From Candidatus Caldatribacterium sp. (lineage in GTDB: Bacteria; Atribacterota; Atribacteria; Atribacterales; Caldatribacteriaceae): DNA of 26,906 nt. The notes beneath the pieces are model-generated. The model was given only the letters and a program-made list of their open reading frames with translations, did no database searches and had not been told where the DNA came from. This document shows, piece by piece, positions 1 through 7,097 of this stretch (within the stretch, counting starts at the first letter, position 1; every line of letters starts with the position of its first letter). The DNA is taken from NCBI GenBank assembly GCA_025060675.1, contig JANXBI010000068.1:1-26906 (forward strand), in the 5' to 3' direction. Both the position numbers and the translations under genes were made by a program.

Positions 1-1181
1 TTCCTGAAGAGGCCTATAAGACGGATGGACGGTTTCGACTGCTCACTAAGGATGACATTGGTTATGTGCAAGTGGTGAATGGGAGACAGGTGGCGGAGTT
101 CACCTTTGACGAACTTGGGTATGGTGTGTTCTACCCGAGGACGAATGTGGAAGTGTACGGGTATGGGTTCTCGGAACTTGAGATGACGATGAAGGAAATT
201 ACGTGGCAGCTGTACGCTTCCAGCTACAATGGTAGGTACTTCAGTCAGGGGGCACTTCCAAAGGGGATTTTGAACTTTAAAGGTGGAAACTTAACGAAGG
301 AGAAGTTGGACGATTTCCGGAGACAGTGGCAGGCACAGGTGGCGGGACTCACTGGGGCCTGGAAGATGCCCATTGTCTCGGCTCCAGACATTCAATTCAT
401 TGAGCTCCAGAAGTCGAACGCGGATATGGAGTTCAGTGCCTGGATGGATTACCTGGTGAATGTCATCTGTGCCGTGTACTGTATTGACCCTGCGGAGATC
501 AACTTCCCGAGTCGTGGTGGTAGTGGTGATTCCCACGAGTCTGCCCTCTTTGACAACTCGTACGAGGTGAAACTCCGCCAGTCACGGGATAAGGGACTTT
601 ACCCACTCTTAGACTTCATCGCCAACTTCATCAACAAGCACATTGTAGCGAAGATTGATCCGGACTTCGTTTTCGTATTCGAAGGTTTGGACAGGAGGAT
701 GGGTCTTGAACGGTTGAAGGCCCAGGAGATTGAAGTCCGGACCTACAAGACGATCAATGAGATTCGTCGGGAAGAGGACCTTGAGCCGATTCCCGATGGG
801 GACATGCTCCTTGACTCCACGTTTGTGAACTACCGACTCCAGATGAAGCAACTTGAGTACCAACTCAAGCTCCAGGAGATGAAGCTCCTCTCTGAAACGA
901 TTGAGCTCAAACGGAAACTCGCCGAGTTGGCCCAACTTGAAGCGAAAGTAGGAGTGGATACGGATATGGAGTTTGAGGATCTGAAGGAAGAGCGGGATGA
1001 GATCCTGAGACTCGTTGAATTGCTCGTTGGGAAACGAGGGAAGGAGGAAGACGATGACGAAGAAGACGGACTTCGAGAAGGTACTCGAGGTGACACCGAG
1101 CCTCAAGACGAGCAAGGTGGGAACGGAGGAGAAGTTGAAGACCGTTCCGGAGGGAACGGAGCTGGAGCTCGAGACGAATAA
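1..1181 (+). CDS. Phage portal protein, C-terminal part (5' end outside window)
   Basis: The frame is open from the first base; the first full codon is at 3, and no start codon with a ribosome site is visible, so the gene begins upstream. About 392 residues remain. The portal forms the dodecameric ring at the unique capsid vertex, through which DNA is packaged and to which the neck binds. The assignment rests on the typical portal C-terminal layout: an aromatic-rich wing segment (around VEVYGYGFSELE), a DSHESALFDNSYE stretch before a long helix, a beta segment FVFVFEGLD, then a coiled coil rich in Leu, Glu and Lys (nt 840-1030) and a disordered acidic Gly/Glu tail. The position directly upstream of protease, scaffold and capsid genes agrees. 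The last 128 nt overlap a small gene in another frame. Confidence 0.85.
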   Translation, partial: PEEAYKTDGRFRLLTKDDIGYVQVVNGRQVAEFTFDELGYGVFYPRTNVEVYGYGFSELEMTMKEITWQLYASSYNGRYFSQGALPKGILNFKGGNLTKEKLDDFRRQWQAQVAGLTGAWKMPIVSAPDIQFIELQKSNADMEFSAWMDYLVNVICAVYCIDPAEINFPSRGGSGDSHESALFDNSYEVKLRQSRDKGLYPLLDFIANFINKHIVAKIDPDFVFVFEGLDRRMGLERLKAQEIEVRTYKTINEIRREEDLEPIPDGDMLLDSTFVNYRLQMKQLEYQLKLQEMKLLSETIELKRKLAELAQLEAKVGVDTDMEFEDLKEERDEILRLVELLVGKRGKEEDDDEEDGLREGTRGDTEPQDEQGGNGGEVEDRSGGNGAGARDE

Positions 1182-1200
1182 GTCCTACACCTCAGCGTGA
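1054..1200 (+). CDS. Small protein nested in the portal 3' end, unknown function
   Basis: This is a 48-residue charged protein (starts MTKKTDFEKVLE, ends ELETNKSYTSA) read in a different frame from the portal. AAGGAGG at 1041-1047 lies 6 nt before ATG 1054, as good a ribosome site as any in the window. An in-frame ATG at 1015 exists but has no such site. The stop TGA (1198-1200) overlaps the next gene's GTG (1197-1199) as GTGA, and that downstream gene has no clear ribosome site of its own, so this ORF may serve mainly to deliver ribosomes to it. I recognise no family. It could also be chance, because the portal tail here is low-complexity Glu/Asp-rich sequence and GGAGG can arise from Glu-rich codons. 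Confidence 0.55.
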   Translation: MTKKTDFEKVLEVTPSLKTSKVGTEEKLKTVPEGTELELETNKSYTSA

Positions 1201-2045
1201 GGTTGGTTGGTTTGAGTGGGACGGGAATTCGATCCGGCTACACCCGAAGGAACCCCCACACGGGTGAGTCGGTGGTAGTGCCCTCGTACACTTACCCCCT
1301 CAAAGTCCGCCTTCCCGATCTGGAAGGCCCCCCAAACCCATCCCACCTCTCCCACCTCCCGACCCCGGAGGATGCCCCATCCTCCGGGGCTATTGCCCGG
1401 AAGGTGAAGGAGTACCTGAGGGCTCTGGATGAGAAAGAGTACGGTACCCTCAATGTGAAAGGGGTGCTTGGACTCCTTCACCTCATCTCAAGGGAAATTG
1501 CCGCCATCCAAGGAGGACACCCTGTCCTCGTTGGCCGGCCACTGAAACGGGACAGGGATGTGTTGGGGAATAAGGTGGTGTTTGAGGTTGAACGGAAGAA
1601 GTCGATTGAGGGGGAGGAGATCCTCAAACGGTTTGGCATCATACGGAAGCTCAAACAGATCCTCCTCCCGAAACGACGAGCAGCCGTCTACCCATACCTC
1701 ATCAAAAGCACCGTCTACAGTCCAGACATCGTGGTTTCTGTCCGTCCAGGAATCCTCGCCTACATCAAGTACTGGAAGGATGTGCACTTGAAGGTGGGGA
1801 GGAAGAAAGGGGTGTGCTATGTGGCGGTCTGTGTGGGAAGGTTGGAAGGGGGGAAGCCAAGGTCTCCACTCCTTCGGAAGGTTGTGGCCGAAGGAGGTAG
1901 GCTCCTCAAACTCATTTACCACTCCCCACTCATCTACTACTTCCGCTCGGTGAAACGGGTGGCAACATTCGGAACGGTCCACATTGAACGGTTTGGCCTG
2001 TTCCCAATCTTCTACCAATTCCAACACGGTGATCTCGATGGATGA
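1197..2045 (+). CDS. Hypothetical basic protein between portal and protease
   Basis: This 282-residue protein starts at GTG 1197, overlapping the previous stop as GTGA. It is strongly basic, with many Lys/Arg and His. The N-terminal 60 residues are Pro/Gly-rich and probably flexible, with a short motif GYTRRNPHTGE that recalls short Arg-rich peptides often found in phage minor head proteins. The rest looks mixed alpha/beta with Tyr-rich hydrophobic strands (for example IYYFRSVKRV). I see no MuF ADP-ribosyltransferase-like motif, nuclease motif or membrane segment. Its place in the portal-protease interval suggests a minor head or internal protein, perhaps DNA-contacting given the charge, but no function is shown by the sequence. 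Confidence 0.7.
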   Translation: MRLVGLSGTGIRSGYTRRNPHTGESVVVPSYTYPLKVRLPDLEGPPNPSHLSHLPTPEDAPSSGAIARKVKEYLRALDEKEYGTLNVKGVLGLLHLISREIAAIQGGHPVLVGRPLKRDRDVLGNKVVFEVERKKSIEGEEILKRFGIIRKLKQILLPKRRAAVYPYLIKSTVYSPDIVVSVRPGILAYIKYWKDVHLKVGRKKGVCYVAVCVGRLEGGKPRSPLLRKVVAEGGRLLKLIYHSPLIYYFRSVKRVATFGTVHIERFGLFPIFYQFQHGDLDG

Positions 2046-2811
2046 CCTCATCACGAACTTCAGCCGTTTCTTCTGGACGGAAATCGATGTGCAGAAGTCT
2101 TATGATGAATCTGGGGAAGGGAAGCGGTACATCTTCGGCCGTGCTTCCTCAGGACATGTGGACGATGATGGGGACATCATCCTCCAGCAGTTCCTCGACA
2201 TCACTCCCTTTGTGGAGCGGGGGTTCTTCAACTACGAACACAAGGACGATCCAGAGTACATCGTCGGATTCCCGTACAAAGAGGAGTGTAAGGTGACGGA
2301 GGATGGGTTCTACGTTGCTGGGGAGCTCTTCAAGAACCACCCAGTCGCTGACAGACTCTGGGACCTCATCGTTCGTCTCAAACGGGAGAACATCCCAAGG
2401 AAACTCTACTTCTCCATTGAAGGGAAAGCCACTCGGTACGCGAGCGATCCTCCAGGGATCATCCGAGGGTTCCGCGTGTACGATGTGGCCATCACCAGGA
2501 AACCGGTGAACACGAACACCTACCTTGATGCGATCGTGAAGTCCGTCCAGGTTGACGGTTCCCCAGCCCTCTACGTCATCAACCCCTATGAGATGGTCTC
2601 AGGGACCAACCCACTCCGAAAGGAGTTCATCGTTGGGACCGCGAAGATCCTCACGTACCTTCTCAGGAACAAGGAGTCAATCCTCTCTGAACTCCGCAAG
2701 AAAGGGGAGCTCACCAGAGAGGAAGCCCTCATCTATGCCTTACTCACCACGGAGGCACTCAAACGCATTCTGGATCTCTATGAAGAGGAAGATGGAGGTG
2801 TACTGCGTTGA
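2038..2811 (+). CDS. Prohead maturation protease (XkdF / HK97 gp4-like)
   Basis: The serine protease processes scaffold and sometimes capsid protein inside the prohead. The likely start is ATG 2038 (MDDLITNFSRFF), overlapping the previous gene by 8 nt and giving 257 residues; an ATG at 1984 would add a poorly fitting extension inside the previous gene. Fold marks appear in the expected order: a GRASSGHVDDDGD strand that resembles the substrate-facing start of the domain, His68 in NYEHKDDP, Ser126 in LYFSIEG, and Asp149 in VYDVAITRKPVN. The VAIT-x-x-PVN segment after a His/Ser pair is typical of this family. The C-terminal 80 residues are helical and may be a removable tail. Gene order portal-protease-scaffold-capsid supports the call. 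Confidence 0.8.
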   Translation: MDDLITNFSRFFWTEIDVQKSYDESGEGKRYIFGRASSGHVDDDGDIILQQFLDITPFVERGFFNYEHKDDPEYIVGFPYKEECKVTEDGFYVAGELFKNHPVADRLWDLIVRLKRENIPRKLYFSIEGKATRYASDPPGIIRGFRVYDVAITRKPVNTNTYLDAIVKSVQVDGSPALYVINPYEMVSGTNPLRKEFIVGTAKILTYLLRNKESILSELRKKGELTREEALIYALLTTEALKRILDLYEEEDGGVLR

Positions 2812-3494
2812 GTCTCAAGGAGAAGTTCCTCAAGTCCATTGAGGAGTTGAATCGGTTGCTCGGTATTAGTCAGGAAGTGGAGGAGACGAAGAAGGGAGTG
2901 GAAACACAAGTGGCAGAAGAACAGGTAAAGGAGGAAGTGCTCAGTGAAACTCAGGAAAACACCAACAATGCGGCGGAAGCCAGCCCCAGGTGTTCGTCTG
3001 GTGAAGAGGCGCCCACAGCGGACACGAAGGAAAGTGGGGACGAGACTCTATGTGAGGAAGCTGTCGTGAAAGGGGTACAACTCACCACTATCCTCGAGAT
3101 GGTCACAAAAACCGCTGAGAAGACAGCCCAGATTGGGAAACAATTTGCTGAGGTGGCAAGGACTATGGAGGAGCGAGAGAAGGCCATTGTCACAAACCTT
3201 TCCAAGGCTATTACCACGTTGTGTGGGAGTGTGGATGAGTTGGCCAACATCGTTGTTGAGCTCCAGAAACGGCTGGAGCGATTGGAACGGGAGCCGGTGA
3301 AGAAGTCGGTCTCGGTGATCAACCGCTTCCCTGAGGAGGAGACCAAAAAGAGCGTGAACTTGACGGACATCAGTAACCGGCTCTTTGAACTTGTGGTCAA
3401 CGGATCCATTCCTCCCGATGAACTCGCGAAGTTTGATGCGACAAAGAGCGTTGATGTGCTCAGCGAAAGGACTAAGAAACTCTTAAACCTGTAA
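2808..3494 (+). CDS. Scaffold-like coiled-coil protein
   Basis: This 228-residue protein starts at TTG 2808, overlapping the protease stop as TTGA, with GGAGGTG at 2794-2800. An N-terminal helix (SLKEKFLKSIEELNRLL) is followed by an acidic disordered stretch (about residues 25-85), a long heptad-type coiled coil (about 85-165, ending VELQKRLERLERE) and a C-terminal part with two KKSV repeats and a basic final helix. Capsid scaffolds are acidic, coiled-coil proteins with a basic capsid-binding C-terminus, encoded between protease and capsid genes, and this fits every point. No sequence family is recognised directly, so the role is inferred from architecture and place. The repeated KKSV sites might be protease processing points. 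Confidence 0.65.
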   Translation: MSLKEKFLKSIEELNRLLGISQEVEETKKGVETQVAEEQVKEEVLSETQENTNNAAEASPRCSSGEEAPTADTKESGDETLCEEAVVKGVQLTTILEMVTKTAEKTAQIGKQFAEVARTMEEREKAIVTNLSKAITTLCGSVDELANIVVELQKRLERLEREPVKKSVSVINRFPEEETKKSVNLTDISNRLFELVVNGSIPPDELAKFDATKSVDVLSERTKKLLNL

Positions 3495-3519
3495 ATGGAG
3501 CTGGAGGTGTACTCATCAG

Positions 3520-4953
3520 ATGCTTCTAAATGGGATTCATACGTTAGGTGATGGTTTCGATTTTGCGGATCAACAGATCATCTCCGAGATTCGAAAGGCT
3601 ACGGAGATTGGGTACGAGATCAACCCCTTCAACCTGACCTCTGGTGTCGCTCCACTCCGTGCTGAGGTTGTGGAGCAGACACTCAAGGTCATCACCTACA
3701 CGGAGGAACACTTCAGGTTCTTCCGAGAAGTCCCCAAGGGGAAGGCCCTCTCCAACGTCGTCCAGTACATTAAACTGTACGGTTACGGTCGTTCGGAGAA
3801 CCTCTTCCTCCCCGCTGGTGAGAACCCACCGTATGAGGACAACGCCGACTTCGCCCGAGGGATTGCCCATGTGAAGTACCTCGGGACGCTCCGTATCGTG
3901 AACCACGTCGCCACCCTCGTTCAGACCCACATCATGAACGTCATCGCTGCAGAGAACATGGCTGGTGCTCGTCACCTCGCCAGGCAGTTGGAGCTTGCCC
4001 TCTTCTGGGGGAACTCGAAGCTCGGTCCTGGTGGTGGAGAGTGGTACGAATTCGACGGCCTCTACAACCAGGTGGAGGAGGTCTTCGATCTGGCCGGTGA
4101 ACCACTCACGGAAGCAACGATCAACGACATCGTCCAGGTTGTCCTTGACAACTACGGCTTCCCCAATCGTCTCTACGTCTCCCCAGCCATCTACTCGGAC
4201 CTCATCAAGCAGATCATGGGTATGCAACGTGTCCTCCTCCCGACCAAAGAGGGCGGCTACGCCATTGGTGCACCGATTGATGTCATCAGGACCCAGGGTG
4301 GTCCAATTGGCGTAGTTCCAGTCTTCTTCCTTGGGAAGGGAGATTTCCGGAACCCACTCCGTCTTGCTCCCACTGCAGCCTCCCATGTGAACGCTGCAAC
4401 AGCTCCAGCCAGTGTGACGGTTTCCATCAACCCCACACCGAATGGTGCTGAGTGGCACAAGCTCCGCGTCGACAGTGCAACCATCAAGTACCGAGTCACC
4501 GCAGTGAATCGCTTCGGCGAATCAGCACCGGTTGAGTCAAGCGCAGTCGTTCTCACCTCTGCCGACTTCGGGAAGAGCATTAACCTGACCATCACCAACT
4601 CCAGCACCCTCGCCAATCCTCCTGCCTACTTCAACATCTACCGTTCAGACAACGGTGGGAAGTTCTACTGGGTGAAGGCTATTCCAACTGCCTCCGAGAG
4701 CGCTGGTGGCATCACCACTTGGAGCGACAAGAACGGACAGATGCCTGGTTACCACACCGCCTTCCTTGGTGAGTTCAACAGCAACGTCCTCGAATTCCTC
4801 GAACTCATGCCCCTTACCCAGGTACCATTGGCCCAGATCCAGCCAGCGATCCGTTGGTTGCTCCTCATGTACGCCACCTTCGTCGTATACGCTCCACGGA
4901 AGATCGTCACCATTCGCAACATCGGACGGATCGACAACAGCCAGCTTGAGTAA
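3520..4953 (+). CDS. Major capsid protein with Ig/FN3-like insertion
   Basis: This 477-residue protein builds the icosahedral head. ATG 3520 has GGAGGTG at 3503-3509. The N-terminal part (residues 1-290) has the shape of large HK97-fold capsids of contractile phages: an acidic N-arm, an E-loop region around YGRSENLFLPAGENPP, long spine-type helices (HIMNVIAAENMAGARHLARQ) and a P-domain stretch NRLYVSPAIYSDLI. Residues about 294-405 are a Thr/Ser/Val-rich beta domain with FN3/Ig-type marks (YRVTAVNRFGESAP and FNIYRSDNGGKFYWV). The HK97 fold then resumes (FLELMPLTQVPLAQIQPAIR) and ends VVYAPRKIVTIRNIG, a familiar capsid C-terminal strand pattern. A strong hairpin follows 7 nt after the stop. 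Confidence 0.9.
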   Translation: MLLNGIHTLGDGFDFADQQIISEIRKATEIGYEINPFNLTSGVAPLRAEVVEQTLKVITYTEEHFRFFREVPKGKALSNVVQYIKLYGYGRSENLFLPAGENPPYEDNADFARGIAHVKYLGTLRIVNHVATLVQTHIMNVIAAENMAGARHLARQLELALFWGNSKLGPGGGEWYEFDGLYNQVEEVFDLAGEPLTEATINDIVQVVLDNYGFPNRLYVSPAIYSDLIKQIMGMQRVLLPTKEGGYAIGAPIDVIRTQGGPIGVVPVFFLGKGDFRNPLRLAPTAASHVNAATAPASVTVSINPTPNGAEWHKLRVDSATIKYRVTAVNRFGESAPVESSAVVLTSADFGKSINLTITNSSTLANPPAYFNIYRSDNGGKFYWVKAIPTASESAGGITTWSDKNGQMPGYHTAFLGEFNSNVLEFLELMPLTQVPLAQIQPAIRWLLLMYATFVVYAPRKIVTIRNIGRIDNSQLE

Positions 4954-4960
4954 CCATCCT

Positions 4961-4981
4961 GCCCCCGCCCCGTGCGGGGGC
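4961..4981 (+). terminator. GC-rich hairpin after the capsid gene
   Basis: GCCCCCGC pairs with GCGGGGGC (8 bp, all G-C) around a CCCGT loop. There is almost no U tract after it (TTATGAAACC), so it may be a partial terminator or an RNA 3' end stabiliser rather than a full intrinsic terminator. It sits between the capsid gene and the next ribosome site. Confidence 0.65.
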
Positions 4982-5015
4982 TTATGAAACCCTACGGAAT
5001 CAGAAGGAGGACGTT

Positions 5016-5336
5016 ATGTACCGGATCAAGAATCCATCGCTTGCCGGACAGCGAGTCATCTCAGCATATGGTGTGATTGAGTTCGACCTTCAAGGCATTG
5101 GAGTTGTTCCGAGCCGAGAGCTCTATGAAGCCCTCCTCTCTATCCACGGTTTCCAACCGGTTGATGAGGTTGTTGAGGAAGAAGTCCAGCAGGAACCACG
5201 AGAGGTTGGACCGGACGATGTGGATGGAGAAGAGGAGAAGAAGGTTGTAGAGACGGAACCTCTCGACGAGAAGGTCTACAGGTCGGCGAAGCGGAAGAAG
5301 GACGAACAGAAGAAAGACGAGCAGAAGGAAGAGTAG
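5016..5336 (+). CDS. Small head-region protein with charged tail, unknown function
   Basis: This 106-residue protein has AAGGAGG at 5004-5010, 5 nt before ATG 5016. The first 50 residues form a compact hydrophobic unit (RIKNPSLAGQRVISAYGVIE then IGVVPSRELYEALLSIHGF), and the remaining half is highly charged Glu/Lys sequence with a repeated KKDEQ motif, probably disordered. Similar short proteins with an N-terminal folded unit commonly follow the capsid gene in contractile phages and are thought to be head or neck accessory proteins. No enzymatic motif is seen. The strong ribosome site implies high expression. Confidence 0.7.
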   Translation: MYRIKNPSLAGQRVISAYGVIEFDLQGIGVVPSRELYEALLSIHGFQPVDEVVEEEVQQEPREVGPDDVDGEEEKKVVETEPLDEKVYRSAKRKKDEQKKDEQKEE

Positions 5337-5346
5337 GTGAGGGGGT

Positions 5347-5691
5347 ATGTCCCAAAGGAAACTCGTGGCCACCGATATGGGTATGGCCCAATCGCAAGCC
5401 TCCCTCAACCGTCCAGTCGCCATCACCTTCTCAGGGACGAACCTAGCCACCTACACATTCCCAACCAATACGAAGATGATGTTCACCATCACCGATATCG
5501 TCCTTTCAGGTTCGGGGACCTTCACCATCCGAGAAGGTAACGACCCAATCTTCTCGATTACGTTTTCAGGGACCTTCACCTTCTCACCGAAAATCTCCCT
5601 CAACGTCGACTTGGCCCAACCCGTCACCTTCACCTTCTCCGGGAATGGTGATCTCAAGGCCAACCTCTATGGTTACTACGTGAGGAAGTGA
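5347..5691 (+). CDS. Beta-rich small protein, candidate capsid decoration protein
   Basis: This 114-residue protein starts at ATG 5347, 10 nt after the previous stop, behind GGTGAGGGGG. After a short polar N-terminus, the whole chain alternates Thr/Phe/Ser strands: near-repeats VAITFSGTN, SITFSGTFTFS and VTFTFSGNG occur about every 30-45 residues, suggesting a beta-sandwich or beta-barrel built from similar hairpins. It has no Cys, no signal peptide and no membrane segment. A small all-beta protein encoded just after the capsid gene is typical of head decoration proteins, but the family is not recognised. A neck or whisker component is an alternative. Confidence 0.65.
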   Translation: MSQRKLVATDMGMAQSQASLNRPVAITFSGTNLATYTFPTNTKMMFTITDIVLSGSGTFTIREGNDPIFSITFSGTFTFSPKISLNVDLAQPVTFTFSGNGDLKANLYGYYVRK

Positions 5692-5695
5692 GAAG

Positions 5696-6406
5696 ATGGC
5701 GGTTATTTCCCCGGCCTTTGTGAAGAACAACTACCTCTGGGGACTGGAGATCTACAACGCCTCAGGGTCACCCCTCCCCGATACGGTACTTGAGAACATC
5801 ATCTTGGCTGCCCAGGACCGTGTGGAACGATCCCTGAACATCGTCATTGAACCAAGGGACATCGTCGAGTACCACGACTACTACGTTTGTGACTACGTCA
5901 ACTGGGCGTACATTGACCTCTACCAACGTCCAGTGATTGCCGTCCATAAGGTGGAGATGGTCTTTGGGGATCAGTCAGCGTTGGTCATCGATCCATCCTG
6001 GGTCCGGTTGAGCAACGAGAAAGGTCAGATGCAACTTTTCCCAACTTGGGGCAGGATGGGGACCATGATCATCACTGGGGCAGGATTGTGGTTACCCATC
6101 GTCTTCCGTCAGTGGCAGTACGCTCCGAAGTTGTGGAGGATTACGTACCGGGCTGGGTTTGAGGAGGTCCCTCCATCGCTCAAAGAGCTCATCGCCAAAG
6201 AGGCCTGTATTACCCTTGCGGAGATGTTCATCGACCTTGTGGTTGGGCCAAGTGTGGGGTCGCAGTCCATTTCCGTTGATGGTGTCTCCCAGAGCACTAC
6301 ACTCCTTGCGGAGCATCCTCGGATCAAGCAGTACCGAGAGGATGTGAGGAACTTCTACGATCAGGTTGCCCACTCCTTCAGGGGGATCGACTTCGTTGTC
6401 GCTTAA
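5696..6406 (+). CDS. Head-tail adaptor (gp6/gp15-like connector)
   Basis: This 236-residue protein starts at ATG 5696, 4 nt after the previous stop. The N-terminal helical part (LPDTVLENIILAAQDRVERSLN) followed by a beta insertion with RPVIAVHKVEMVFGD, a second strand block with ITYRAGFEEVPPSLKELIAKEA and a C-terminal GSQSISVDGVSQSTT segment before a final helix is the layout of head-tail connector proteins that dock beneath the portal ring. In that family the helical bundle binds the portal and the C-terminal tail inserts into it. The position right after the head genes agrees. The end overlaps the next gene by 11 nt. Confidence 0.75.
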   Translation: MAVISPAFVKNNYLWGLEIYNASGSPLPDTVLENIILAAQDRVERSLNIVIEPRDIVEYHDYYVCDYVNWAYIDLYQRPVIAVHKVEMVFGDQSALVIDPSWVRLSNEKGQMQLFPTWGRMGTMIITGAGLWLPIVFRQWQYAPKLWRITYRAGFEEVPPSLKELIAKEACITLAEMFIDLVVGPSVGSQSISVDGVSQSTTLLAEHPRIKQYREDVRNFYDQVAHSFRGIDFVVA

Positions 6407-7097
6407 ACCGATTCGGACCGGCGGGATCGCCATTCCCTTCCAGTACCACCGCCAGCTGACCGATCACCCTGACCAGTTCATTGAGGAACGGGGAGTAACC
6501 GTCATCTGGCAGAAGTGCCTCTTCTGCCCATGCCTCAACGAGTACGGACAACCAGATCCGTACTGTTCCACCTGTCATGGACGTGGCTTCTTCCATCATG
6601 AGTCTTGGGAGATCAAAGCCCTTTTCACCGACGTCCAAGGAGTACCTCAGTACCTCCGTCCTGGGTTCTGGTTGTGGGGGACAGCGTACCTCACCACGAA
6701 GTCTACGGTGAAGCTTGCCTTCCGGGATCGGATCATCGTCCCAAAGTACGATTCCGTATACCTTGAGACCCGTCAGGTCACCTCAGGGATGGTCACTTTT
6801 CCTCTTCGCCAACCAAGGACCATTGAATTCGTCACCTACCGTGACCAACATGGACGGGTTACCATTGTCCCACCGGATGCATACCAGTACCAGAATGGTG
6901 TCCTCTCCTTTACGGACCCACCAGAAGATGGGACGGTTGTGACCGTCAGGTACCAGGCCCCTCTCATGTACATGGTGGTGAACCTCCTCCATGAGGCAAG
7001 AGGTTGGAGGGACCACCAGGGGAGAGAGGTCATGTTTCCGAACCAGTACCTTGTCCAACGAGAGGATTTGGTTACCGAGGAGAAACAGAACACATGA
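6396..7097 (+). CDS. Neck protein with DnaJ-like zinc motif
   Basis: The likely start is TTG 6396 (MSLKPIRTGGIAIPF), with AGGGGGAT at 6380-6387 upstream, giving 233 residues; a TTG at 6366 has a poorer ribosome site. Five cysteines (C41, C44, C46, C57, C60) form a pattern in which the second half, CSTCHGRGF, matches the CxxCxGxG repeat of DnaJ-type zinc fingers. C41/C44/C57/C60 is the probable zinc set. Downstream is a beta-rich domain with IEFVTYRDQHGRV and a Pro/Asp turn typical of phage neck proteins (DPPEDGTVVTVRYQAP). Short proteins of this type occur between connector and tail-terminator genes. The exact neck role is inferred from position. Confidence 0.65.
   Translation: MSLKPIRTGGIAIPFQYHRQLTDHPDQFIEERGVTVIWQKCLFCPCLNEYGQPDPYCSTCHGRGFFHHESWEIKALFTDVQGVPQYLRPGFWLWGTAYLTTKSTVKLAFRDRIIVPKYDSVYLETRQVTSGMVTFPLRQPRTIEFVTYRDQHGRVTIVPPDAYQYQNGVLSFTDPPEDGTVVTVRYQAPLMYMVVNLLHEARGWRDHQGREVMFPNQYLVQREDLVTEEKQNT

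Noticed and set aside
66..68. GTG at 66 as the portal start
   Set aside because: The frame is open to the window edge and the upstream residues continue the portal sequence, so the gene is simply cut by the window.
830..1096. Minus-strand Ser-rich frame opposite the portal tail
   Set aside because: The poly-Ser product is the reverse complement of Glu/Asp-rich coding sequence, a common artefact.
3544..4458. Long minus-strand open frame (304 codons) opposite the capsid gene
   Set aside because: It is the antisense shadow of a clear capsid gene; the product is Asp/Val/Gly-rich noise and has no ribosome site. Other long minus-strand frames (609-1115, 9794-10447, 17883-18617) are rejected for the same reasons.
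7004..7093. N-terminal extension of the 1146-residue protein
   Set aside because: It lies wholly inside the upstream gene and reads as Gly/Pro/Arg noise; ATG 7094 gives the usual ATGA overlap.
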